Shown here one piece after another: positions 1 to 7,019 of a DNA stretch of 13,789 nucleotides. The stretch comes from CAZYWA01 sp964650975 [NCBI: uncultured bacterium] (GTDB taxonomy: Bacteria; JADJOY01): positions 1 through 13,789 of the forward strand of contig CAZYWA010000182.1 in the NCBI GenBank assembly GCA_964650975.1. Direction: 5' to 3'. The position numbers and the translations under genes were made by a program. Under the pieces are notes generated by a model that was not told the DNA's origin, searched no databases, and saw nothing but the letters and a program-made list of their open reading frames with translations. Numbering within the stretch: position 1 is the first letter of the stretch; every line of letters begins with the position of its first letter.

Positions 1-93
1 GGGTTCCGGACGCTCGCCGAGGGTCAGCGGGTCGAGTACCAGACCACGACGGGTCCCAAGGGGCCGGCCGCGGAGAAGGTTCGCCCGGCGTAG
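1..93 (+). CDS. Cold-shock protein, C-terminal 30 residues (5' end outside window)
   Basis: The frame is open from base 1 to a TAG at 91-93. It reads [14 protein letters not shown] followed by [16 protein letters not shown], the typical ending of bacterial CspA-family proteins (compare the family pattern GF+TL.EGQ.VEF....GPKGP.A..V). These are small (about 65-70 residue) OB-fold, single-strand nucleic-acid-binding proteins that melt RNA structure or act as transcription antiterminators in the cytoplasm. The RNP1 and RNP2 motifs lie upstream of the window and cannot be checked. The gene ends about 70 nt before a strong hairpin terminator, which fits the usual monocistronic arrangement. I am confident of the family, but not of which paralogue it is or whether cold induces it. 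Confidence 0.88.
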   Translation, partial: GFRTLAEGQRVEYQTTTGPKGPAAEKVRPA

Positions 94-265
94 GTTCTCT
101 CGAAGCCGTCCGCGCCGCGTCGGCGGACCCGAGGGACGGGTCGGGCCACGAGTGACGGATCGAACGCCGGCAGTCGATCGACTGCCGGCTCTTTTTTTCT
201 CCGGTGCTTGGGTTTAGACCGCTGGCGCTCGGCGCTCGATCTCGCCGCGCGGAGAACACCGACCC
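94..265. other. Intergenic region between cold-shock gene and acyltransferase gene
   Basis: This 172-nt gap contains the terminator at 166-198 and no convincing coding frame. Any promoter for the downstream gene should lie between about 199 and 250, but I could not pick a convincing -35/-10 pair. A GGAG at 251-254 is the likely ribosome binding site for the GTG at 266. Confidence 0.6.
166..198 (+). terminator. Rho-independent terminator after the cold-shock gene
   Basis: Bases 166-189 form a perfect 24-nt inverted repeat (half-site GCCGGCAGTCGA). The central few bases would form the loop, and the stem is followed after two bases by seven consecutive T at 192-198. This is by far the longest T-run I see in the window. 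It should end + strand transcription from the cold-shock gene and insulate the acyltransferase gene starting at 266. Confidence 0.9.
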
Positions 266-1291
266 GTGCTCGACCTGGCGCGACTCGAACGAGTCCGGCT
301 GCACCGCCGGCCCTGGGCCCACGTGCTGGTCGGCGACTGGTTCCTGCGCCCCAGCTACCGCTTTCCGCGCAGGACCGAGATCGTGATCGAGGGGATCGAG
401 CGGCTCCCCAAGGACCGCTCGGTGTTCCTCGCGATGAACCACACCGACCGCTACAACTACTGGCCGCTCCAGTACGCGCTGCATCGCAGGCGCGAATACC
501 GCTACATCGCGACCTGGGTGAAGGGGAAGTACTACGAGCATCCCGGGGTCGCGTGGTTCATGGACATGACCAACAACATCCCGCTGCCGTCGCGCGGCTA
601 CGTGCTCACCACCGAGTTCCGCCGCACCGTGGGCCGGGTGCCGAGCGAGGACGAGTACCGCCAGCTGCGCGATCTGGCGGACGGGAACCTGTCGGTCCAG
701 CAGAGTGCCTTCGCCGAGGCGAGCGCCGACCTCAGGCGCTTCCTCACCGCGCAGGGCGCGGATCCAGATCGCAAGCCGGCCCAGGAGGGCGTTCGGGAAA
801 CGGCATTCCTGCCGCGCTTCGAGGAGCTCTTCGACCGCATGATCGAGGCGGTCGTGCGCCTCAACCAGGCCGCGCTCGGCACGTATCAGTGCAACGTGCT
901 GGTGTTTCCCCAGGGGACTCGCTCGAAGCGGCTGAGCCGCGGGCACACCGGGCTGGCACAGATGAGCCAGCGGCTGGGCGCCGCGATCATCCCGATCGGC
1001 TGCAACGGCTCGGACAAGGCCTATCCGGGCAGCTCGCCGTGGGCGAGCGGCGGGCGCATCGTCTATCGCGTCGGTCCGGTGCTCGAGCCCGACGGCCCCG
1101 AGCTCGGATCTCACCGGGTGCACGAGGAGTTCACTCCCTTCTCGCGCGAGGCCGTGGGCCGCTTCGGCGATCGTTTCGGAGCGATCACCGACGTGGTCAT
1201 GAGCCGCATCAACGCGCTGCTCGATCCGGAGTACCAGGCCGGCGAGGGAGCCGAGAGCGACGGAGTGCGCGGCATGAAGCGCTTCGTGTGA
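266..1291 (+). CDS. PlsC-like lysophosphatidic acid acyltransferase family protein, divergent
   Basis: This 341-residue protein probably transfers an acyl group to a glycerophosphate-type acceptor at the inner membrane. The motif I region is NHTDRYN at residues 58-64, which gives H-x4-N where the family has H-x4-D. Motif III is FPQGTRS at 214-220, where the family usually has FPEGTRS. Motif IV is AAIIPIGCNG at 239-248, and a motif II-like segment lies around 83-111. About 155 residues separate motifs I and III, roughly twice the spacing in E. coli PlsC; the extra stretch (about 115-205) is charged and of unknown role. GTG at 266 is chosen because GGAG lies 11 nt upstream and the conserved part begins soon after. 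The SemiSWEET gene follows 37 nt downstream on the same strand. The substrate is unknown, and the two motif substitutions make standard PlsC activity uncertain. Confidence 0.8.
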   Translation: MLDLARLERVRLHRRPWAHVLVGDWFLRPSYRFPRRTEIVIEGIERLPKDRSVFLAMNHTDRYNYWPLQYALHRRREYRYIATWVKGKYYEHPGVAWFMDMTNNIPLPSRGYVLTTEFRRTVGRVPSEDEYRQLRDLADGNLSVQQSAFAEASADLRRFLTAQGADPDRKPAQEGVRETAFLPRFEELFDRMIEAVVRLNQAALGTYQCNVLVFPQGTRSKRLSRGHTGLAQMSQRLGAAIIPIGCNGSDKAYPGSSPWASGGRIVYRVGPVLEPDGPELGSHRVHEEFTPFSREAVGRFGDRFGAITDVVMSRINALLDPEYQAGEGAESDGVRGMKRFV

Positions 1292-1328
1292 GCGGCCCTA
1301 CCGGCCACTCCGCCGCCGCCCAAGCACC

Positions 1329-1598
1329 GTGAACCACTTTCCTCCCGACCGGCTCTTCTGGCTCGGCACGGCCGCCGGATCGCTCACCACGATCGCGTTC
1401 CTGCCGCAGGTATGGAAGACCTGGAAGTCGCGCTCCGCGGCCGACCTGTCGCTCGGCATGTGGAGTTTGTTCTCGACCGGCGTGCTCTTGTGGGTGATCT
1501 ACGGCGTGCTCCTCGGTGCCGCGCCGATCGTCTGGTTCAACGCCATCACGCTGGTGCTGGCGCTGAGCCTGCTGGTGTTCAAGCTCCGCTACCCATGA
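1329..1598 (+). CDS. SemiSWEET family sugar transporter (MtN3/saliva, PQ-loop)
   Basis: The 89-residue product has the typical SemiSWEET length and three predicted transmembrane helices (about residues 9-27, 42-62 and 66-85). The PQ motif sits in FLPQVWKTWKSRSAADLS, with P26 and Q27 near the end of helix 1, followed by the usual positively charged loop and the family-like LSLGMWSLFSTGV. SemiSWEETs form dimers that move mono- or disaccharides across the cytoplasmic membrane by facilitated diffusion. The start is GTG at 1329, with no clear Shine-Dalgarno site. It lies 37 nt after the acyltransferase gene, so co-transcription is plausible. It ends seven bases before the stop of the convergent aldo/keto reductase gene, with no hairpin between. 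The substrate cannot be read from the sequence. Confidence 0.92.
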   Translation: MNHFPPDRLFWLGTAAGSLTTIAFLPQVWKTWKSRSAADLSLGMWSLFSTGVLLWVIYGVLLGAAPIVWFNAITLVLALSLLVFKLRYP

Positions 1599-1605
1599 GG
1601 GCGAA

Positions 1606-2613
1606 TCAGTTCCAGGCGAGGGCGCTTCGGGTCGCCCAGTAAACGTCGGGTGGCTCGGCGAGCCAGGCCAGCTCTCCGGCCAGGGCGTCACTCCACGGCA
1701 CCTCGAGCGCACGCACGTTCGACCAGAGCTGCTCCGGGGTGGCGGCGCCGCTCAGCACCACATCGCACCACGGCTGAGCCAAGATCGCGGCCAGCGACAG
1801 CGCGTCGCGGGTGCAGCCGAGCGCCGCGCACCAGCGATCGAGCACCACGGCCGCGTCGAAGAACTCAGCCGTCTGGTTGCGCGCCGTGAGGCGTCCGTTC
1901 GCCAAGCCCTCCTTCACGACCACGCCGAGACCCTGCTCGCGCGCCTCCGCGAGCGCGACCGCGGCGGATGGCTCGAGCAGGTTCCAGGTCGCCTGCACGC
2001 ACTGGAAGAGCGGCTCGCCGTCGAGCCTCGCATCGAGCGCGCGGCGGATCACGTCGCTCTGCCGGGGTCCGCTCACCGAGAGTCCCACCGCGATCCCTCG
2101 ACCGCGCAGCCCGGCCAGGGCGCTCAGCACCGCGCGGTCCTCGAGCACGCCGGTCTCGAGGGTCGCGGAGTGGATCTGATGCAGATCGAGCTGCGGACCG
2201 AGGATTGCCTGGGTTTCGCGGAGCTGCCGCTCGAAGGCGGCGAGCGAGTGATCCTTCACCTCGTGCGCGGGCGCCGTCACGCTCCAGCCCGCCGTGTACG
2301 TGTAGCCCCATTTCGAGGCGACCACGCAATCTTCGGGATGCACCTCCCGCTCGGCGAGCCAGCTCGCGACGAACTCCTCGCCGCGGCCATAGGAGCGAGC
2401 GACATCGAAGTAACGAATGCCCGCGTCCCAGGCCGCATCGAGCACTGCGTGGGCGTGGCGCTCCATGCGCTCGACGTCGTAGCCGCCCGCGAGATCCGCG
2501 GCGTGCCCGAGGTTCATGTAGCCCGGACGTCCGAGCGCCGCGAGACCCAGCCCGAGCCTGGAGACCGGAAGACCGGTCCGCCCGAGCTCGCGGGTCTCGG
2601 CCGTGGCGCTCAA
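1606..2613 (-). CDS. Aldo/keto reductase
   Basis: This 335-residue cytoplasmic (beta/alpha)8 oxidoreductase should use NADPH to reduce aldehydes or ketones. The catalytic tetrad is visible: D70 and Y75 in YFDVARSYGRGEEFV, K101 in VASKWGY, and H148 in LHQIHSA. The N-terminal RELGRTGLPVSRLGLG is the standard opening strand pair of the family. The C-terminal cofactor-binding region includes VVLSGAATPEQLWSNV. The start is TTG at 2613: no other start codon exists between it and the conserved RELG, so TTG is well supported. It overlaps the stop of the upstream small gene in a TTGA arrangement (2613-2610), implying translational coupling. The overall look is of the group related to L-galactose or D-threo-aldose dehydrogenases (FDVARSYG, EQLWSNV), but the physiological substrate is unknown. 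Confidence 0.93.
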   Translation of the reverse strand: MSATAETRELGRTGLPVSRLGLGLAALGRPGYMNLGHAADLAGGYDVERMERHAHAVLDAAWDAGIRYFDVARSYGRGEEFVASWLAEREVHPEDCVVASKWGYTYTAGWSVTAPAHEVKDHSLAAFERQLRETQAILGPQLDLHQIHSATLETGVLEDRAVLSALAGLRGRGIAVGLSVSGPRQSDVIRRALDARLDGEPLFQCVQATWNLLEPSAAVALAEAREQGLGVVVKEGLANGRLTARNQTAEFFDAAVVLDRWCAALGCTRDALSLAAILAQPWCDVVLSGAATPEQLWSNVRALEVPWSDALAGELAWLAEPPDVYWATRSALAWN

Positions 2614-2960
2614 GCTTCAGGCGAATCGAGCAGGGGAGCGATCCAGGCGCGCACGTCCTGGTTCACCGGCACGCGGTAGCGGTGGGTGCGCCACAGCTCG
2701 TCCTTGCCTTCGACCAAGAGAAACGCGTCGGTGGGCAGGCTCGTGACCGTGGCACGGAACGAGTCGCGCAGCGCTTCCTCGAACCACATGCCAAGTCGCC
2801 CGCGAGGTGTGTCGCCCACCAGCGCGAACCAGCCATCGCCCTGGTCGTAGCCGCGCACGCGCATGATCGGCGCCTGCGCCGAGTCGGCGGCGCGAAACTT
2901 CGTGCGGTCGCTCTGCATGCGAACCTGAACGGCCCACGCGAGACGAGTCCCGGCACCCAT
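2610..2960 (-). CDS. Small conserved-looking hypothetical protein, 116 aa
   Basis: I do not recognise this protein. It is soluble, with no signal peptide or transmembrane helix. The central part has alternating strands around GYDQGDGWFALVGDTPRG and a C-terminal stretch with LLVEGKDELWRTHRYRVP, so a small alpha/beta or beta-sandwich fold is possible. ATG at 2960 is used, with AGGA 10 nt upstream (2971-2974); an internal ATG at residue 15 (MQSDRTKF) is an alternative. It lies 72 nt after the DUF422-like gene and overlaps the start of the aldo/keto reductase by four bases. That coupling is the main evidence that it is a real gene and hints at a role with the reductase. Function is not assigned. 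Confidence 0.72.
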   Translation of the reverse strand: MGAGTRLAWAVQVRMQSDRTKFRAADSAQAPIMRVRGYDQGDGWFALVGDTPRGRLGMWFEEALRDSFRATVTSLPTDAFLLVEGKDELWRTHRYRVPVNQDVRAWIAPLLDSPEA

Positions 2961-3032
2961 GGGGCTCGCATCCTATGCACACCGTTCTGCCCCCGCAAGA
3001 GCGGCGTGGCGCTGGTCTCGCGGGAGCGGCGC

Positions 3033-3989
3033 TCACGACGGCGGCGGGGAGCTGGCGGAGCTCGCGGCGGCGCCGGCGGCGAACCCAGGCTCTAGCGCGA
3101 TCGGGGAGCCGGAATCGAGGTCGGATCGAGCGGGCGTGGCCGGACGCATCCGGCGCGCCAGCGGCACCAGCTCCGGAACGCAGCTCAGCACCGCAACCGG
3201 CCACAGATACCGGACCAGATCGGGACGTGGGCCCGCGTTCGCGTAAACCCACAACGTCGCGAGGACCACCGCCAGGCACACGAGCGGCAGCGGACGAGCG
3301 AGCGCCGCGGCGCGGTTGCGAGGCGGCAACGGAACGTACGCTGGATCGAGATGCAGCCCCGGAAGCCGCAGGCTGGCGACGGCGATGGCGAGGATCGCGA
3401 TTCCGGCTCCGGCGTTGGGGATGACCGTGTTCGCGAGCGGGACCAGCAGGAAGGCCCCGAGGCAGATCGCGGCGGCGCGGACCCTCCTTCCGCGGCAGCC
3501 GATCCAGATCAGGGTGAGCGCCACGTACCAGTGAATGAGCACCGCCCAGGGACCGGGAGCGAGGCGGGGAAACTCCGGGCCTGCTTCCTCGCCGTTCCAC
3601 CGCCACCAGCCCGCGACCTGTGCGATCGGCTCGATGGCGTTGCTCAGGTGCCATGCGAAGAGGTCGACCAGCACCAGCACGATCGGCAGGTGGCCGCGCC
3701 ACTTGCCGGGCAGCCGGGCCGTCGCGCGGTGCGCGAAGTCGAGCGCCAGCAGCGACGCCACCAGCCATCCGCCCACCGCCGGAACCGGAATCTGCCCGAC
3801 GCGAAAGCCCGTGAGCAGAAACGTGTAGTCGCCGACGCCGCCGCTGATTTCCTTGAGCAGGCTCAGCACCGCGATCGGAACGATCAACCGCCAGGCCGCG
3901 CGCCCTCCGTAGGTGACCGCGGCGTGAATCGCGAGCACCACCAGCACCGCGCCGGCGGCGCTGACGAAAAGTGCTGGGCTCGGTGGCAC
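3033..3989 (-). CDS. Polytopic membrane protein resembling carotenoid-biosynthesis (DUF422/CruF-like) proteins
   Basis: The product, about 318 residues from GTG at 3989, has eight or nine hydrophobic helices. Two segments recall the DUF422 family, which includes the carotenoid hydratase CruF. One is GDYTFLLTGF followed by the P-V-GGWL pattern near protein position 65. The other is the acidic helix DLFAWHLSNAIEPIAQVAG followed by WWRW, like the family's D...EP.A...G.W.W. The frame stays open upstream to an ATG at 4226, but that extension encodes only Arg/Pro-rich, low-complexity sequence and would cross the divergent promoter region, so 3989 is preferred. The C-terminus is a low-complexity Ala/Ser/Pro tail. 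No other carotenoid gene is visible. The family call is tentative; it could be an unrelated membrane protein. Confidence 0.62.
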   Translation of the reverse strand: MPPSPALFVSAAGAVLVVLAIHAAVTYGGRAAWRLIVPIAVLSLLKEISGGVGDYTFLLTGFRVGQIPVPAVGGWLVASLLALDFAHRATARLPGKWRGHLPIVLVLVDLFAWHLSNAIEPIAQVAGWWRWNGEEAGPEFPRLAPGPWAVLIHWYVALTLIWIGCRGRRVRAAAICLGAFLLVPLANTVIPNAGAGIAILAIAVASLRLPGLHLDPAYVPLPPRNRAAALARPLPLVCLAVVLATLWVYANAGPRPDLVRYLWPVAVLSCVPELVPLARRMRPATPARSDLDSGSPIALEPGFAAGAAASSASSPPPS

Positions 3990-4037
3990 GACGTCGCCGG
4001 CGAGCGGTGAATGTGGGATCGTCGCCGGACGTCGACG

Positions 4038-4067
4038 AAGATAGGCCCTCGGTCGGAACGGGCGCAA
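4038..4067 (-). promoter_or_regulatory. Candidate sigma70-like promoter for the DUF422-like gene
   Basis: Read on the minus strand there is TTGCGC (4067-4062), an 18-nt spacer, then TATCTT (4043-4038). Transcription would begin near 4030, giving a leader of about 40 nt to the GTG at 3989. This position supports 3989 over the far upstream ATG. It is based only on consensus matching by eye in a GC-rich genome. Confidence 0.33.
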
Positions 4068-4087
4068 GCCGTTGCGGCGTGCCTGCC

Positions 4088-4117
4088 TTGTCTTGCGCGG
4101 CGCAGCGAACCTAGATT
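4088..4117 (+). promoter_or_regulatory. Candidate sigma70-like promoter for the 738-aa membrane protein gene
   Basis: TTGTCT at 4088-4093 and TAGATT at 4112-4117 are separated by 18 nt and point to the gene at 4232, about 115 nt further on. CTAGATT is one of the few AT-rich spots in the region. Weak consensus match by eye; it lies back to back with the minus-strand candidate at 4038-4067. Confidence 0.25.
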
Positions 4118-4231
4118 CGTCGGCCCCGCGATCCGAGACCGAACCACGGCGATGGCGACATCCTTCGAGCCCGGCGGCGTCGCGCTCGCGCGGGCGCCAC
4201 GGGTGCGCGAGGCAGCTGGGCGGCACGGCTG

Positions 4232-6448
4232 GTGAGCGCGCCCACGGCCATGTTGCTCGCCCAGCACGCGCTCGCCGCGCTGGCTGGATCGTGCTTGTTC
4301 TTCATGGCACCTGCCTGGCTGGTGGTGCGCCGGAGCATTCCGGACCTGCGACCGCTCGACGGCGCCGGGCTGGCGCTTGCCGCGGGCATCCTGGGCATCA
4401 CCCAGATCTACTCGGCCACCGCGATCCTGACGCTCCGGACCGTGTGGCCGGCGCTGGCGCTGGTGGCCGTCGGTGCGACCGGGTGGGTCGCGGTGGCGGC
4501 TGGCGGCTGGCTGCTTCGTCGCCGCGGCAGGCACGAGCGTGCGATGGGCGAGGCGAAGGGCCGCTTTTCGGGTCACGCCGCCGTCGCGGTTGTGATCGGA
4601 GCCGTGGTCAGCGTGGCCGCCGCGATCGGGTTTCCCGCCGCGCTCCTGGTTCACCCGTTCTGCGACTATCAGCTCGTCTCCCGCACCCTCGGTCTCTCGA
4701 TGGGTTCGGCGGCGGGACGGTACGCGGGGCTCTACGACAGCGGCCACGGCGCCCTCGGCTTCCCGTCCCAGGTCATCCCGTTCGAGACGTTCTTCGGAGC
4801 GTTCGGCATCCGGCTCTTCTTCGCGCTGGCCCACGGGTCGCTCTTCGCCTGCACCTGCCTGGCCGCGCGCTCGCAGCTCGGCGATCGAACGCCGGCCGCG
4901 CGCTGGTGCGCGCTCGCGAGCGCGACGGTGGTCACGCTGCTGCCCGCCACGTTCGGGCACATGGACGTGAACCTTGCGGCCGCGGCAACGTCCGCGTGGC
5001 TGATCGCGCTGCTGGTGTTACCCGAACCGCCACCGATGCTGGCCGGCGCGGCGTACGGCGCGCTGTGGAACGTTCAGCACCTGAGCACGCTTCTGCTCCC
5101 GCCGATCGTGGCCCACTTGAGCGCGAGCCGCGGATTCCGGTCACGTCAGCTCGTGCGGTTCGCCGCCGCCGCCGTGCTCATGACGATTCCCTGCCACCTA
5201 CGCCACTTCCTGGTCCGAGGTAACCCGTTCTCCCTCGAGCACTTCGGCTACATCGACGGGGACTTCGCGTATCGGTTCCTGGGCGTCGACTTCCGCGCTC
5301 CGACTTTTCTCAACTGGCCGCTGCTGGCGCACGTCGTGCGATCGTTCGGCAATCCGCTTCCCAACCTGGCTCTGGCGCCGCTTCACGTGTTGCGAAGCTT
5401 CGGGGTGCTGCTCGCGAGCTGCGCCGTGCTCGCGATCGTGCGCGCGCGCCGCGCGCCGGCCTCGATCGCATTCCTCGTCACGTACGCGGCGCTGCCGGTC
5501 GCGGCGATCGCGCTGCTCGAGAACTGGACGGAGGTGGAAAAGCGCAACGTGCCTCAGCTCGGCTATCCGGCCGTCGCGGTGCTCATCGCTCTGGGAGCGC
5601 ACCAGCTCGCGCGGCGCGAACGGCGCGCGGCCGACTTCGCCACCCTCGCGCTCGCCGCCGGTGCGCTGGCTGCCGCCATGCACCTGGTGCCGGGAATCGA
5701 CGTCCCTCTCGATCAGCGAGAAGGCGATTTCTGGCGTTCGCGCGCGGCACTCGGTGTGCTGCCCGCCGAAACCCCGGACATCCTCGCCGTCGAGCGGCAG
5801 CGGCTGGCGCGGCTCGCGTGGCTTCCCGAGCACTGGCCGCCGGCCGGACCCCTGCCTTTCGACGCGCCCTTCGAGGGATACGACGCCGTGTCCCGACGAA
5901 TGGCGCGCGAGCTGGCGAGTTTCTCCGCCGCGGGCCATGCCGCGACCCTCGTCGAGCAGTGGGGGGTGGCGATCTCCGACCGGGTGCAACCAGGGGCGTT
6001 CGATCGGGGGCTAGGCGAGCCGGACGTCGTGTACCGCGCGAGCGCCGCGGACGGGCTCGCGGTACCCGTCGAGATCGCGCTCGGCGCGCCGGCCGCGGCG
6101 CTCCGGTTCCCGATCGGATCCGCGCACGAGGGCAACGCCCCGATCTTGATGCTCGACACCCCGAACCAGTTCCAGGAGGCTCGTCTTCCGTGGCTACCCG
6201 ATCCGGTCTCGCTCGCCTGGATCCCCGCTCCGGAATCGGACGTCGAGCTGGTGGTGCTGTGGCGATCCGATCCGGTGAGCGTGCGCGATCCGGCCGCCGC
6301 TTCGGCGATTCAGGGAGTGCGCATCGAGCGTGCGGCGGGCCGCCGCGTGGTGCTTCTCGACGTGGTCGCGGTCGAGCCTGCGCGTGCGTACTTCTACCGC
6401 GAGACGGCCGACGGCCGTGCCCTGGAGCTCGCGTGGCTTCGATTGTGA
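4232..6448 (+). CDS. Large polytopic membrane protein with C-terminal soluble domain, 738 aa, possibly GT-C-like
   Basis: I cannot assign a family with confidence. The first roughly 485 residues hold about ten hydrophobic helices; the last roughly 250 residues are soluble and should lie on one side of the membrane. Between early helices there is a long loop with HPFCDYQLVSRTLGLSMG (from about residue 141) followed by HGALGFPSQVIPFETFFG. A large aromatic, acid-containing loop of this kind near the N-terminus, plus a C-terminal globular domain, recalls GT-C glycosyltransferases that use polyprenyl-phosphate sugars, but no canonical motif is clear. The soluble part is rich in short strands and lacks catalytic motifs I know. 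GTG at 4232 is taken; ATG at 4250 (residue 7) is equally possible, as neither has a strong ribosome binding site. It converges with the gene ending at 6474. Confidence 0.72.
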   Translation: MSAPTAMLLAQHALAALAGSCLFFMAPAWLVVRRSIPDLRPLDGAGLALAAGILGITQIYSATAILTLRTVWPALALVAVGATGWVAVAAGGWLLRRRGRHERAMGEAKGRFSGHAAVAVVIGAVVSVAAAIGFPAALLVHPFCDYQLVSRTLGLSMGSAAGRYAGLYDSGHGALGFPSQVIPFETFFGAFGIRLFFALAHGSLFACTCLAARSQLGDRTPAARWCALASATVVTLLPATFGHMDVNLAAAATSAWLIALLVLPEPPPMLAGAAYGALWNVQHLSTLLLPPIVAHLSASRGFRSRQLVRFAAAAVLMTIPCHLRHFLVRGNPFSLEHFGYIDGDFAYRFLGVDFRAPTFLNWPLLAHVVRSFGNPLPNLALAPLHVLRSFGVLLASCAVLAIVRARRAPASIAFLVTYAALPVAAIALLENWTEVEKRNVPQLGYPAVAVLIALGAHQLARRERRAADFATLALAAGALAAAMHLVPGIDVPLDQREGDFWRSRAALGVLPAETPDILAVERQRLARLAWLPEHWPPAGPLPFDAPFEGYDAVSRRMARELASFSAAGHAATLVEQWGVAISDRVQPGAFDRGLGEPDVVYRASAADGLAVPVEIALGAPAAALRFPIGSAHEGNAPILMLDTPNQFQEARLPWLPDPVSLAWIPAPESDVELVVLWRSDPVSVRDPAAASAIQGVRIERAAGRRVVLLDVVAVEPARAYFYRETADGRALELAWLRL

Positions 6449-6473
6449 AACGGCCAACCCTAGACGCGCGCCG

Positions 6474-7001
6474 TCACACGGAGGGGCCGTGAGGAGCGAG
6501 CGCCCGCACCAGCTCGAGCGACTCGCCGGGCGCCGAGCGCGCCACGATCCGCAGCGCCGCGAGGAACGGCGGCTCGGGCACGAGGCGCAGCTCGCCGGCG
6601 AGCCACGCCTTCCACACGATCTCCGTCGGATCGGCGGGATGCCCGAGCCCGGGCGCGTGAGCGGCCCACTCGACGAGCCTGGCGCGGCCCGAGGCGTCGA
6701 GCGCTTCGCGAAGCTCGTCGCCGAAAGCGGAAGGACCGTCGGCGTCGGCCGTGACGAGAGCGCGGCGGTTCGCCGCATCCCAGTCGGATTCGTTGCCCAC
6801 CACGACTTCGATCGGCGGCCACCCTCCCACCGATTCGGTGGCCATGACGTAGCCCACGACAGCCGCCACCAGGGTGCCGGAGCATGCGAGGATCGCCAGC
6901 GCCGCCGTGAGCGCGAACGACTTGAGCGGTGAGCGCGTGACTGCGAACACCGCCCACGCCACCGCGACCGCCGCGCCCAGATAGCCGATGATCAGCAACA
7001 T
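6474..7001 (-). CDS. Hypothetical two-helix membrane protein, 175 aa
   Basis: Not a recognised family. Two hydrophobic helices occupy about residues 1-22 (LLIIGYLGAAVAVAWAVFAV) and 29-53, joined by a short loop (TRSPLKS). They are followed by a soluble tail of about 120 residues rich in Ala, Glu and Leu, with VEWAAHAPGLGHPADPTEIVW and a final helix-like LAALRIVARSAPGESLELVRAL. The ATG at 7001 is the best start: codons above it run back across the divergent gene. No Shine-Dalgarno site is visible. Its start codon is only 18 nt from that of the divergent glycosyltransferase gene, and its stop lies 25 nt from the stop of the 738-aa gene. The gene is supported by a sensible hydrophobic profile and by filling an otherwise empty gap. 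Confidence 0.65.
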   Translation of the reverse strand: MLLIIGYLGAAVAVAWAVFAVTRSPLKSFALTAALAILACSGTLVAAVVGYVMATESVGGWPPIEVVVGNESDWDAANRRALVTADADGPSAFGDELREALDASGRARLVEWAAHAPGLGHPADPTEIVWKAWLAGELRLVPEPPFLAALRIVARSAPGESLELVRALAPHGPSV

Positions 7002-7019
7002 CGCGACGGCGAATCTCGC

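Larger units (their letters stand above)
3990..4231. other. Divergent intergenic region
   Basis: This 242-nt stretch separates the left-going DUF422-like operon from the right-going large membrane gene. Apart from the two weak promoter candidates I see no RNA gene, terminator or repeat. The open frames crossing it are Arg/Pro/Ala-rich and typical of noncoding frames in GC-rich DNA. Confidence 0.55.

Noticed and set aside
208-1332. Alternative long plus-strand frame over the acyltransferase
   Set aside because: It has no recognisable domain and is Arg/Pro/Ala-rich; the frame starting at 266 contains the PlsC motifs.
3990-4226. Upstream extension of the DUF422-like protein to the ATG at 4226
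   Set aside because: The extra 79 residues are Arg/Pro-rich with no signal or domain, and they would cover a plausible promoter for the same gene.
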